DNA of 22,980 nt, taken from the NCBI GenBank assembly GCA_937988865.1, contig CALKHV010000152.1:1-22980 (forward strand), given 5' to 3'. The notes beneath the pieces are model-generated. The model saw only the letters and a list, made by a program, of their open reading frames with translations. It was not told where the DNA came from and ran no database searches. Of this stretch, positions 8,368 to 17,169 are shown piece by piece (the stretch's first letter is position 1; each line of letters opens with the position of its first letter). This stretch comes from an uncultured Propionibacteriaceae bacterium (lineage in GTDB: Bacteria > Actinomycetota > Actinomycetes > Propionibacteriales > Propionibacteriaceae). Position numbers and translations under genes: made by a program.

Positions 8368-8744
8368 CAGATCTCCTCCCCCGTCTTGCGGGCGATGCGG
8401 ACGCTCCTGGTCGCGCTGTACTCTGTGCCGTCGGCGCGACGCTTGGTGACCTCGACGCGCTTGTGCGCGACACGAGACGTCACTGCATTCGCCCCTGTGC
8501 CCGAAATGACAAGCTGGACGTTCGACACATGGATCGGCGCCTCGGACGCGATGATGCCGCCCTTGTTGACTTGACCGGACTGCGGCTGCGCCGCGGAGTC
8601 CTTCAGGTGGCGCTTGACGATGTTGACGCCCTGAACCGTCACCTTCTCGGCCTCGGGGTGAACGGCGATGACCTCGCCGACCCGACCCCGGTCCTTGCCC
8701 GCGATGACCTTGACGCGGTCACCCTTCTTCACGTGCAGCGACAT
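8367..8744 (-). CDS. rplX: 50S ribosomal protein L24
   Basis: Assembly-initiator protein of the large subunit, 125 residues. The N-terminus carries the KOW motif (KKGDRVKVIAGKDRGRVGEV, about residues 6-25), followed by VQGVNIVKRHLK and the conserved GGIIASEAPIHVSNVQLV. It is longer than the 104-residue E. coli protein because of a variable basic C-terminal part. The stop of rplN directly abuts its ATG with no spacer, and its own stop overlaps rplE. Confidence 0.96.
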   Translation of the reverse strand: MSLHVKKGDRVKVIAGKDRGRVGEVIAVHPEAEKVTVQGVNIVKRHLKDSAAQPQSGQVNKGGIIASEAPIHVSNVQLVISGTGANAVTSRVAHKRVEVTKRRADGTEYSATRSVRIARKTGEEI

Positions 8745-9113
8745 TCAGATCACCTCCGGTGCGAGCGAGACGATGCGCATGAACTTCTTCTCACGCAGCT
8801 CGCGTGCAACCGGCCCGAAGATGCGGGTGCCGCGGGGCTCCCCGTCGTTCTTCAGGATCACGGCTGCGTTTTCGTCGAACTTGATGTAGGAGCCGTCCAC
8901 CCGGCGATGCTCCTTGACGGTGCGGACGACGACGGCCTTGACCACGTCGCCCTTCTTGACGTTGCCGCCGGGGATGGCGTCCTTGACGGTGCACACGATG
9001 GTGTCACCGAGGTAGGCGTACCGACGCTTCGAGCCGCCGAGCACACGGATGCACAAGAGTTCCTTGGCGCCCGTGTTGTCGGCGACCTTCAGTCGCGACT
9101 CCTGCTGGATCAT
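8745..9113 (-). CDS. rplN: 50S ribosomal protein L14
   Basis: Large-subunit protein at the subunit interface, 122 residues, the normal length. It begins MIQQESRLKVADNTGAKELL and has the conserved VRTVKEHRRVDGSYIKFDEN, NAAVILKNDGEPRGTRIFGP and VARELREKKFMRIVSLAPEV segments. A clear Shine-Dalgarno (GAGGAGAA) stands directly before the ATG. It is the first gene of the classical spc operon and is separated from rpsQ by 112 bases full of inverted repeats, so it may have its own promoter or be subject to attenuation. Confidence 0.97.
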   Translation of the reverse strand: MIQQESRLKVADNTGAKELLCIRVLGGSKRRYAYLGDTIVCTVKDAIPGGNVKKGDVVKAVVVRTVKEHRRVDGSYIKFDENAAVILKNDGEPRGTRIFGPVARELREKKFMRIVSLAPEVI

Positions 9114-9128
9114 TTCTTCTCCTCTGCC

Positions 9129-9220
9129 CCACCGGTTCCCCCGTGGGGGCCTGGTGGAACTTGCTGGTTGGCCCCCTGGATTTTGCCAGGAGGCGTGCGT
9201 TCATCCCTCCCGGAGGAGGG
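9129..9220 (-). promoter_or_regulatory. Structured S10/spc boundary with competing hairpins
   Basis: The gap between rpsQ and rplN holds three local inverted repeats. They are CCCTCC/GGAGGG (9205-9210 with 9215-9220, loop CGGA), CCTGG/CCAGG (9175-9179 with 9186-9190), and a stem around CCCCC/GGGGG (9138-9142 with 9145-9149) closed by CCACC/GGTGG. A fourth pairing, GGGGGCC (9145-9151) with GGCCCCC (9170-9176), would exclude the second and third. No clear promoter or U-tract was seen. Whether it terminates, processes or regulates is inference. Confidence 0.45.
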
Positions 9221-9225
9221 TGTGC

Positions 9226-9495
9226 TTACTTGGCCTTCTCGACGATCTCGATGAGGCGCCAACGCTTCGTCGCCGACAGCGGACGCGTCTCCATCACGCG
9301 GACGCGGTCACCGATGCCGGCCTCGTTCGACTCGTCGTGAGCCTTGAGCCGTTCGGTCTGCGTCAGCACCTTGCCGTAGAGGGGGTGCTTCACGCGGTCC
9401 TCGACGGCGACGACGATGGTCTTGTCCATCTTGTCCGAGACGACAATGCCCTCACGGACCTTGCGGCTCGACGTCCTGGTGGTGTTCTCACTCAT
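9226..9495 (-). CDS. rpsQ: 30S ribosomal protein S17
   Basis: Primary 16S rRNA-binding protein with an OB fold, 89 residues. After a short polar N-terminus it has the conserved REGIVVSDKMDKTIVVAVED, RVKHPLYGKVL and GDRVRVMETRPLSATKRWRL segments. The start ATG at 9495 is two bases from the rpmC stop. It is the last gene of the classical S10 operon. A GGAGGG-type hairpin begins six bases beyond its stop and could act as a partial terminator. Confidence 0.97.
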   Translation of the reverse strand: MSENTTRTSSRKVREGIVVSDKMDKTIVVAVEDRVKHPLYGKVLTQTERLKAHDESNEAGIGDRVRVMETRPLSATKRWRLIEIVEKAK

Positions 9496-9497
9496 GC

Positions 9498-9734
9498 TCA
9501 GGCCTTCTTCTTCACATCGGGTTCGTCGACAATGCCCAGATTGCGCTCCTGGAGCACCGTGTAGATCCTGGCGATGTCCTTGCGGACCTCGCGCAGACGG
9601 CCATGGCTCTCGAGCTGACCGGTCGCGGACTGGAAGCGGAGCGAGAAGAGCTCCTCTTTCAGGTTCACGACCTGGGCATTCAGTTCGTCACGGCTCATGC
9701 CGCGCAACTCGGCTGCGGTAGCGGTCTTCGCCAT
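9498..9734 (-). CDS. rpmC: 50S ribosomal protein L29
   Basis: Small helical protein at the peptide-exit region of the large subunit, 78 residues. The pattern ELRGMSRDELNAQVVNLKEE, then LFSLRFQSATGQLES and LREVRKDIARIYTVL is diagnostic. The ATG at 9734 overlaps the rplP stop (ATGA). An internal Met at residue 13 could also start the core, but the overlap favours the longer form. Confidence 0.96.
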   Translation of the reverse strand: MAKTATAAELRGMSRDELNAQVVNLKEELFSLRFQSATGQLESHGRLREVRKDIARIYTVLQERNLGIVDEPDVKKKA

Positions 9735-10153
9735 CAGATGTCACCTGCTTCGCGCTTGATGAAACGAGCCTTGAAGGGCAGTTTGTGGATCGCGAGGCGC
9801 ATGGCTTCGCGGGCCACTTCCTCGGTCACACCGGACAGCTCGAAGAGCACGCGTCCGGGCTTGATGTTGGCCACCCAGAACTCGGGGGAACCCTTGCCGG
9901 AACCCATGCGGGACTCAGCTGGGTGCTTGGTCAGGGGACGGTCGGGGTAGACGTTGATCCACACCATGCCGCCACGCTTGATGTGACGCGTCATGGCGAT
10001 ACGAGCGGCCTCGATCTGACGGTTCGTCAGGTAGGAGGACTCGAGCGCCTGGATTCCGAACTCACCGAAGGCGAGTTTGGTTCCGCCCTTGGCGGCACCG
10101 TCCCTCTGGGGGTGGTGCTGCTTGCGGAACTTCACACGACGGGGAATCAGCAT
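9734..10153 (-). CDS. rplP: 50S ribosomal protein L16
   Basis: Large-subunit protein close to the A site and important for late assembly, 139 residues. It begins MLIPRRVKFRKQHHPQRDG and contains FGEFGIQALESSYLTNRQIE, GGMVWINVYPDRPLTKHPAE, RMGSGKGSPEFWVANIKPGR and the ending FIKREAGDI. The ATG lies three bases from the rpsC stop. Identification is secure. Confidence 0.97.
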   Translation of the reverse strand: MLIPRRVKFRKQHHPQRDGAAKGGTKLAFGEFGIQALESSYLTNRQIEAARIAMTRHIKRGGMVWINVYPDRPLTKHPAESRMGSGKGSPEFWVANIKPGRVLFELSGVTEEVAREAMRLAIHKLPFKARFIKREAGDI

Positions 10154-10156
10154 GAC

Positions 10157-10987
<831 letters not shown>

Positions 10988-10988
10988 G

Positions 10989-11435
10989 TCAGGCTCCCTT
11001 CTTGCTTTCGCTCTTGACGGCCTTGGCAGCCCTCGGGGTCGGGTTGGCCGGGCGCGGCTCGACGACCACGGTGATGTGGGACGCCCGCTTGAGGATGCGG
11101 CTCGCCGAACCCTTGGCGCGGGGCCGGATGCGACGCATCGTGACGCCCTCGTCGACGAAGGCCTGCGAAATGAACAGGGTGTCGGCGCGAAGGCTCTCGG
11201 TGTTCTCGGCGTTGGCGACCGCGGACGCCACGGCCTTGTACACGGGCTCGCTGGCGGCCTGCGGGGCGAACTTCAGCGTGACCAGGGCGTCACGGACGTC
11301 CATCCCACGCACCAGGTCGACCACACGGCGAACCTTCGTCGGGCTCATCCTGACGTGACGCGCGATGGCGTACGAGCCAGGACGATCGCCGAGCAGGGCA
11401 AGGCGGCGGCTGGGCCGGCTCTCGTTGTTGCTCAT
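10989..11435 (-). CDS. rplV: 50S ribosomal protein L22
   Basis: Large-subunit protein whose beta-hairpin reaches into the peptide exit tunnel. The 148-residue product has the core starting SYAIARHVRMSPTKVRRVVD, followed by DALVTLKFAPQAASEPVYKA, VASAVANAEN and the hairpin segment RRIRPRAKGSASRILKRASH. A polar N-terminal extension of about 20 residues and a Lys/Pro/Ala tail flank it. AAAAGGAA lies about 11 bases before the ATG at 11435, in the 29-base gap after rpsS. Confidence 0.96.
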   Translation of the reverse strand: MSNNESRPSRRLALLGDRPGSYAIARHVRMSPTKVRRVVDLVRGMDVRDALVTLKFAPQAASEPVYKAVASAVANAENTESLRADTLFISQAFVDEGVTMRRIRPRAKGSASRILKRASHITVVVEPRPANPTPRAAKAVKSESKKGA

Positions 11436-11464
11436 GAGTTGATCAGTTCCTTTTCTGGCCCCGC

Positions 11465-11746
11465 TCAGCGGCGGCGCGACTTCTTGTCGTCCTTGACGTG
11501 ACCCCGGAAGGTGCGCGTCGGAGCGAATTCACCGAGCTTGTGACCGATCATCGAGTCGGTGACGAACACCGGCACATGCTTGCGGCCGTCGTGCACTGCG
11601 ATGGTGTGACCGATCATGTCGGGCACGATCATCGAGCGGCGCGACCAGGTCTTGATGACATTCTTGGTTCCCTTGGCGTTCTGCGCATCGACCTTCTTGG
11701 TCAGGTGCGCGTCCACGAAGGGACCCTTCTTCAAGCTGCGTGGCAT
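11465..11746 (-). CDS. rpsS: 30S ribosomal protein S19
   Basis: Small-subunit head protein, 93 residues, normal length. It begins MPRSLKKGPFVDAHLTKKVD and contains KTWSRRSMIVPDMIGHTIAV, HDGRKHVPVFV and HKLGEFAPTRTFRGHVKDDK. The ribosome-binding site is weak (GAAGA about six bases before the ATG), so it may depend on coupling to rplB, whose stop is 18 bases upstream. Identification is secure. Confidence 0.97.
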   Translation of the reverse strand: MPRSLKKGPFVDAHLTKKVDAQNAKGTKNVIKTWSRRSMIVPDMIGHTIAVHDGRKHVPVFVTDSMIGHKLGEFAPTRTFRGHVKDDKKSRRR

Positions 11747-11764
11747 TTTTCTTCAGACTCCCAA

Positions 11765-12601
<837 letters not shown>

Positions 12602-12634
12602 GAGGTGTGTTTCCTTGTCTCAGCGTCCGTCCGG

Positions 12635-12946
12635 TCAGGCGACCGGACCTCCAAAGATGTCGATGCGCTGGCCTTCGGCGACCGTCACGATGGCGCGCTT
12701 GGTGTCGGACCGACGTCCGATGCCGTAGCGCGTGCGGCGCTTCTTGCCCTGGCGATTGATGGTGTTGACGCCCAGGACCTTGACGCCGAAGATCTTCTCG
12801 ACGGCGATCTTGATCTCGGTCTTGTTGGCGCCGGGTGCCACGAGGAACGTGTACTTGTTCTCGTCGAGCAGTCCGTAGCTCTTCTCGCTCACGACCGGCG
12901 CGAGCAGGATGTCGCGGTGGTCGCGGATCTTGAGGCCTTCGCTCAC
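12635..12946 (-). CDS. rplW: 50S ribosomal protein L23
   Basis: Protein at the exit tunnel that docks trigger factor and SRP, 103 residues. Conserved segments are DILLAPVVSEKSYGLLDENK, YTFLVAPGANKTEIKIAVEK, FGVKVLGVNTINRQGKKRRT and the C-terminal RAIVTVAEGQRIDIFGG. The start codon is GTG at 12946, overlapping the rplD stop by four bases (GTGA), which supports this start over any internal one. Followed by a 33-base gap before rplB. Confidence 0.96.
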   Translation of the reverse strand: MSEGLKIRDHRDILLAPVVSEKSYGLLDENKYTFLVAPGANKTEIKIAVEKIFGVKVLGVNTINRQGKKRRTRYGIGRRSDTKRAIVTVAEGQRIDIFGGPVA

Positions 12947-13662
12947 TTCTCGTTCTCCTCTTCAGCGTCCTGCGTGTCGACGACGACTGCCTCGGACTCG
13001 AACGCGACGGCCTTGGCCGACTTGCCCTTGTAGGGACCAGCCGTGAAGGTGTCGAGGGCAGCCTTCGTGAAGACCACCGAGTCGTTGACGAGCACGTCAT
13101 AGGTGTTCAACTGGTCGACGGCCAGAGCATGGACCGACGCCGCGTTGCGGAGGCTCAGCCAGGCGATGTCCTCGCCACGGTCGAGCACGACGAGCAGCTT
13201 GCTGATGTCTCCCACTGCGGCAAGCGACTGCAGCGCGGCCTTCGTCGAGGGGACCTCGCCGGCGACGATGCTGTCGAGCACGAACACCTTGCCGTCGCGA
13301 GCGCGATCGGACAGTGCTCCGCGCAGGGCGGCAGCGATCATCTTCTTGGGCGTCCGCTGCGAGTAGTCACGCGGCTGGGGACCGTGCACGACACCGCCAC
13401 CGACCCACTGAGGGGCTCGACGCGAGCCCTGACGAGCGCGGCCGGTGCCCTTCTGACGCCACGGCTTGATGCCGCCGCCACGCACCTCGGCGCGCGTCTT
13501 GGTGCTGTGGGTGCCCTGACGGGCAGCAGCCAGCTGGGCCACGACGACCTGATGGATCAGGGGGACGTTGGTCTGCACGTCAAACAGCTCGCCCGGGAGC
13601 TCGGTCGTGCCGGCCTTGGTGCCGTCGACGCCCAGGACGTCGACCTTCAGTGACTCGTTCAT
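12943..13662 (-). CDS. rplD: 50S ribosomal protein L4
   Basis: Large-subunit protein with a loop reaching the exit tunnel, 239 residues. The tunnel loop is seen as GGGIKPWRQKGTGRARQGS followed by RRAPQWVGGGVVHGP. The N-terminal VDVLGVDGTKAGTTELPGEL and C-terminal NTYDVLVNDSVVFTKAALDT match L4. A Glu-rich tail (DAEEENEK) ends the protein. In E. coli L4 represses its own operon through the S10 leader; that is family knowledge and not shown here. The ATG overlaps the rplC stop by four bases. Confidence 0.97.
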   Translation of the reverse strand: MNESLKVDVLGVDGTKAGTTELPGELFDVQTNVPLIHQVVVAQLAAARQGTHSTKTRAEVRGGGIKPWRQKGTGRARQGSRRAPQWVGGGVVHGPQPRDYSQRTPKKMIAAALRGALSDRARDGKVFVLDSIVAGEVPSTKAALQSLAAVGDISKLLVVLDRGEDIAWLSLRNAASVHALAVDQLNTYDVLVNDSVVFTKAALDTFTAGPYKGKSAKAVAFESEAVVVDTQDAEEENEK

Positions 13663-14318
13663 GAGGCGTCACCCTTCTTGGCAGCGCTGCGCACGACGAC
13701 CAGCGAGCCCTTGTTGCCGGGGATGGCGCCACGCACGAGGATCAGGCCCCGCTCGGCGTCCACGGCATGGACGGTGAGGTTCTGGACGGTCACCTGGGCG
13801 TTGCCCATGCGTCCGGCCATCTTCATTCCCTTGAAAACCTTGCCGGGGGTGGAGCACCCGCCGATGGATCCGGGGGAACGGTGCTTGCGGTGCACACCGT
13901 GCGAGGCGCGCAAGCCGTGGAAGCCGTGGCGCTTCATGACACCGGCGGTTCCCTTGCCCTTGCTCACGCCGATCACGTCGACGACCTCAGTGGCTTCGAA
14001 GGCCTCGGCGGTGACTTCCTGGCCGAGTGTGTACTCGGAGGCGTCGTTCGTGCGCAGCTCCATCAGGTGCTTGCGAGGCGTCACACCGGCCTTCTCGAAG
14101 TGACCGGCCGACGGCTTGGTGACGTGCTTGGGCTTGATCGCACCGAAGCCGAGCTGCACGGCGGAGTAGCCGTCGCTCTCGGGGGTGCGCACCTGGGTCA
14201 CGACACAGGGCCCTGCCTGGATCACGGTCACGGGGATGACGCGGTTGTTCTCATCCCAGAGTTGGGTCATGCCGAGCTTGGTGCCCAGCAGTCCCTTGAC
14301 TTTGCGTTCAATCGTCAT
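13659..14318 (-). CDS. rplC: 50S ribosomal protein L3
   Basis: Early-assembly protein near the peptidyl-transferase centre, 219 residues. It begins with KVKGLLGTKLGMTQLWDENN and has the conserved MKRHGFHGLRASHGVHRKHR, SPGSIGGCSTPGKVFKGMKM and AGRMGNAQVTVQNL segments. Its ATG is 12 bases after the rpsJ stop and its TGA overlaps the rplD start. Identification is secure. Confidence 0.97.
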   Translation of the reverse strand: MTIERKVKGLLGTKLGMTQLWDENNRVIPVTVIQAGPCVVTQVRTPESDGYSAVQLGFGAIKPKHVTKPSAGHFEKAGVTPRKHLMELRTNDASEYTLGQEVTAEAFEATEVVDVIGVSKGKGTAGVMKRHGFHGLRASHGVHRKHRSPGSIGGCSTPGKVFKGMKMAGRMGNAQVTVQNLTVHAVDAERGLILVRGAIPGNKGSLVVVRSAAKKGDAS

Positions 14319-14330
14319 GGTTCACAGACC

Positions 14331-14642
14331 TCACGGAAGCTTGATCTCGATGTCGACACCAGCCGGGAGATCGAGACGCATGAGCGAATCGACCGTCTTC
14401 GGCGTGGGATCGAGGATGTCGATGAGCCGCTTGTGCGTGCGCATCTCGAAGTGTTCGCGACTGTCCTTGTACTTGTGGGGCGAACGAATCACACAGAACA
14501 CGTTCTTCTCGGTCGGCAGCGGCACGGGGCCGGCGACCTTGGCACCCGTGCGGGTCACCGTGTCGACAATCTTGCGCGCCGACGAGTCGATGACCTCGTG
14601 GTCATAGGCCCTGAGCCTGATGCGGATCTTTTGTCCCGCCAC
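14331..14642 (-). CDS. rpsJ: 30S ribosomal protein S10
   Basis: Small-subunit protein and, in E. coli, NusE of the antitermination complex. The 103-residue product reads MAGQKIRIRLRAYDHEVIDS and goes on to the conserved PLPTEKNVFCVIRSPHKYKD and HKRLIDILDPTPKTVDSLMR. The start is GTG at 14642, because MAGQKIRIR is the actinobacterial S10 N-terminus and GAAGGAA lies about six bases upstream. An ATG at 14672 in the same frame would add ten unrelated residues and fall inside a hairpin. It is the first gene of the S10 operon and follows a long structured leader. Confidence 0.96.
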   Translation of the reverse strand: MAGQKIRIRLRAYDHEVIDSSARKIVDTVTRTGAKVAGPVPLPTEKNVFCVIRSPHKYKDSREHFEMRTHKRLIDILDPTPKTVDSLMRLDLPAGVDIEIKLP

Positions 14643-14961
14643 AGTTGTTCCTTCTTCTCGTCCCTGCTGCACCCGGGACTTCCCGGGCTCGCGGCCGGCT
14701 CGCGCCGGTGGTGGTCAGAGGGCTCACGATGAACCCCCGTATTGTTCTTCGGGCTGGTCAGAGGCCTGTTGGCTGACTGACCACCGACCCACGCGGTCGG
14801 GTGTGTCGCACCTGCTGGGCCGCACGCCTCCACGATGTGATCACGGATGAGTGCTTCCCGGGCGACTGCCCGATGCGTCGAGGCGAGCGCTTCATGCCTG
14901 GCAGGTATCCCATCGCTGGGACCAGCCATCGCACAACGCACTCTTACCCCGTCGGAGCAAC
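14643..14961 (-). promoter_or_regulatory. Long structured leader of the S10 operon
   Basis: This is the putative 5' untranslated region of rpsJ, about 320 bases with no supportable gene. Hairpins seen are CCCGGGA/TCCCGGG (14672-14687), CCGGC/GCCGG (14695-14708) and CCGACC/GGTCGG (14784-14800). GGTGGTCAG at 14710-14718 is the exact reverse complement of CTGACCACC at 14777-14785. A second copy of TGGTCAGAGG (14712-14721) occurs at 14755-14764, so one element has two alternative partners. E. coli regulates this operon by leader attenuation with L4; a similar role here is inference. Confidence 0.5.
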
Positions 14962-14967
14962 CTCACG

Positions 14968-14996
14968 ATTCTTTCACGAAGCTGTCCGCTCGCCAA
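14968..14996 (-). promoter_or_regulatory. Candidate sigma-70-type promoter for the S10 operon
   Basis: Reading the - strand, TTGGCG (14996-14991) and AAGAAT (14973-14968) stand 17 bases apart, each matching four of six consensus positions. Transcription would begin near 14961. The rest of the divergent region to 15104, towards the + strand CBS gene, shows two TTGTGAC copies (15037-15043 and 15063-15069) but no convincing promoter. Confidence 0.35.
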
Positions 14997-15104
14997 ATCG
15001 GGACCTGAGCGAACGCGCGCGTCGCAAGATGATCCTTTGTGACGCACAGCACCAGTTGGTCCTTGTGACTGACAAACCTGCCTCCCGCCAACAACCATGG
15101 TCCC

Positions 15105-16970
15105 ATGGACGTTGAGCTCCGCGAAGTCCGCGACTTCCTGGCCGCGCACGCCCCGTTCTCGGGGCTCGCACCCACCATGCTGGACGAGCTTCCCTCACGC
15201 CTGCAGGTTCGATACTTCCGCCGGGGCACCGAGATCATCTCCCTGGGGCAGGCGAACCACACCCTTTACGTGCTGCGCTCGGGAGCAGTCGACATCATGG
15301 ACGCTGAGGGCGTCCTCGTGGAGCGCGCCGACCCCGGGACGTGCTTCGGCACGTCCAGCGTCCGCAACCGGACGCCCAGCGAGTTCACGATCACCGCGAT
15401 CGAGGACAGCCTCACGCTCGCCATGCCCGGCGAAATCTTCCATCACCTTCTGGAGTTCGCCCCATCCTTCCGGTCGTACTTCGGGACCCAGGGGTCGATC
15501 CGCGACGCCGTGGCGTCCGTGCAGGCCTCCACGGGTGGAGAAACGATCCTGCGGACGCGGGTCTCGGACATCGCGCGTCGAGCCCCGATCACGACGAACG
15601 AGTCGGCGACGATTCGTGAAGCGGCGTCGATCATGGCCGAGAATCGCGTCTCGGCACTGCTGGTCACGCGAGGGGGACCCGACGGGGCGCTCGTCGGCAT
15701 CGTCACCGATCGAGACCTCCGGTCAAAGGTCGTCGCCGCCGGACGCGCCACGGACGAACCCGTGGCGTCGATCATGACGGCCCGTCCCCTCACCATCTCC
15801 CCCGACGCCCTGGCCTTTGAGGTGCTGCTGGAGATGACCAGCAAGGGCGTCCATCACTTGCCGGTCGTCGTGGACGAACGGCCGATCGGCCTCATCTCGT
15901 CCGGCGACCTCATGCGTCTCGAACAGGCGAACCCGGTCTTCCTGGTGGGCGACATCGGAAAGCAGAAGACGATCGAAGGCATCGTCGGCCTCGCGCGCCG
16001 CGCGCCCCGGCTGGTTCAGCGGATGGTGGCACAGGATGCGTCTGCTGACGACATCACCCGCGTCCTGACCGCAGTATCGGACGCCACCACCCGCCGCATC
16101 ATCCAGCTCGTGGAGACCGACCTCGGTCCGGCCCCGGGACCATGGTGCTGGCTCAGCCTCGGTTCGCAGGCCAGGGCCGAGCACACACTGGCCAGCGACC
16201 AGGATCACGCGATCATCTATGCCGACTCGGTCACCCCCGAGCAGGACGCCTGGTACCTCGCCCTCGCTCAACGCGTCCGGGACGCTCTTGAGCAGTGTGG
16301 GTACAGCTTGTGCGCGGGCGACGTGATGGCCACCAACGCGCAGTGGCGCACCCACCAACGCACGTGGGCCCACTACTTCTCCACCTGGATCAACGAGCCG
16401 CAGTCCCTCGCCCTGATGCACGCGTCCATCTTCTTCGATGCCCGTCCCCTCCACGGCGACGGGGGCCTGTACGCCTCACTGCAGGACCTGGTCCTCACCA
16501 CGGCCCCCGCGAGCCAGCGATTCCTCGGCCACCTCGCTGCCCACGCCGTCGACCGCCAGCCTCCCCTGGGCTTCTTCAAGGGCTTCGTGCTCGAGAGGGA
16601 GGGCGAGCACCGCGACCAGGTCGACATCAAGTCGGGCGGCGTCCACGCGGTGATCGAGATGGCGCGCGTCTACGCACTCGCCAACGGGGTGCCCGACCTG
16701 TCGACGACGTCACGAATCCGCGCGGTGGGCGCCAAGGGGGCCTTTTCGCCCGAGACGACCCAGGACCTGGTGGACGCCTTCGAGTTCATCAGCCACGTTC
16801 GACTGGTGCACCAGGCCGGACAGTTGGAGCGTGGGGTGCGTCCGGACAACTTCATCTCGCCCGACGAGTTGACGAGCTTCGACCGTCGTCACCTGCGCGA
16901 CGCCTTCGGCATCATCCGCAAGGCCCAACAGGGACTGGGCTACCTGTACCAGACGCACCTGATGTCGTAG
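15105..16970 (+). CDS. cNMP-binding/CBS/DUF294 nucleotidyltransferase-like signalling protein
   Basis: Cytoplasmic regulatory protein of 621 residues, unknown target. An N-terminal cyclic-nucleotide-binding-type beta-barrel (about 5-130) is followed by two CBS repeats (about 150-272, with VSALLVTRGG and HHLPVVVDERPIGLISSGDL). Next comes a GlnD-like nucleotidyltransferase motif (GSQARAEHTLASDQDHAII, 353-371, with Gly353, Ser354, Asp365 and Asp367) and the DUF294 C-terminal helical domain. The cassette that normally holds the cNMP phosphate lacks the usual FGE and PR residues (FGT at 81-83, PS at 91-92), so cAMP binding is doubtful. In Pseudomonas and others such genes neighbour a DnaQ-like exonuclease, as here two genes downstream. 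No Shine-Dalgarno is seen before ATG 15105. Confidence 0.88.
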   Translation: MDVELREVRDFLAAHAPFSGLAPTMLDELPSRLQVRYFRRGTEIISLGQANHTLYVLRSGAVDIMDAEGVLVERADPGTCFGTSSVRNRTPSEFTITAIEDSLTLAMPGEIFHHLLEFAPSFRSYFGTQGSIRDAVASVQASTGGETILRTRVSDIARRAPITTNESATIREAASIMAENRVSALLVTRGGPDGALVGIVTDRDLRSKVVAAGRATDEPVASIMTARPLTISPDALAFEVLLEMTSKGVHHLPVVVDERPIGLISSGDLMRLEQANPVFLVGDIGKQKTIEGIVGLARRAPRLVQRMVAQDASADDITRVLTAVSDATTRRIIQLVETDLGPAPGPWCWLSLGSQARAEHTLASDQDHAIIYADSVTPEQDAWYLALAQRVRDALEQCGYSLCAGDVMATNAQWRTHQRTWAHYFSTWINEPQSLALMHASIFFDARPLHGDGGLYASLQDLVLTTAPASQRFLGHLAAHAVDRQPPLGFFKGFVLEREGEHRDQVDIKSGGVHAVIEMARVYALANGVPDLSTTSRIRAVGAKGAFSPETTQDLVDAFEFISHVRLVHQAGQLERGVRPDNFISPDELTSFDRRHLRDAFGIIRKAQQGLGYLYQTHLMS

Positions 16971-17169
16971 GGGTCTGCCTCTGCGAGGGTGAGGCACATC
17001 TCACCATTATTGGTTTTTGATAACCATTGCGGGCCACTGTTCGTCTGTGCTTCGCTTTGGGTGACTTGCAAGGAACGGCTCGACTGGTGCGCGGTGAGAG
17101 CCCGCCATCCCCACGATTCCGATCGCTGCGAGTCTCTGCCCCCCATCACCATGAGACAAGGAAGTCTTG
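16971..17169 (+). promoter_or_regulatory. Intergenic region with weak terminator and AT-rich palindrome
   Basis: After the CBS gene a GGTGAG/CTCACC hairpin (16988-16993 with 17000-17005, loop GCACAT) precedes a T-rich stretch and may end that transcript. Directly behind it is an AT-rich patch, rare in this DNA, containing the palindrome TGGTT-N6-AACCA (17011-17026). It may be an operator or promoter element for the esterase gene. The rest, up to the AAGGAAG ribosome-binding site at 17158-17164, shows nothing further. Confidence 0.4.

Noticed and set aside
9004..9204. A small open frame in the rpsQ-rplN gap extending into rplN.
   Set aside because: It overlaps rplN in another frame, has no family resemblance and starts inside the hairpin region.
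14643..14941. A reading frame crossing the S10 leader that could be a leader peptide.
   Set aside because: It runs on into rpsJ in a different frame, has no clear ribosome-binding site and looks like non-coding composition.
15037..15069. Two TTGTGAC copies upstream of the cNMP-domain gene, resembling CRP half-sites.
   Set aside because: They are direct repeats 26 bases apart, without the inverted TCACA half needed for a CRP-type site; too weak to call.
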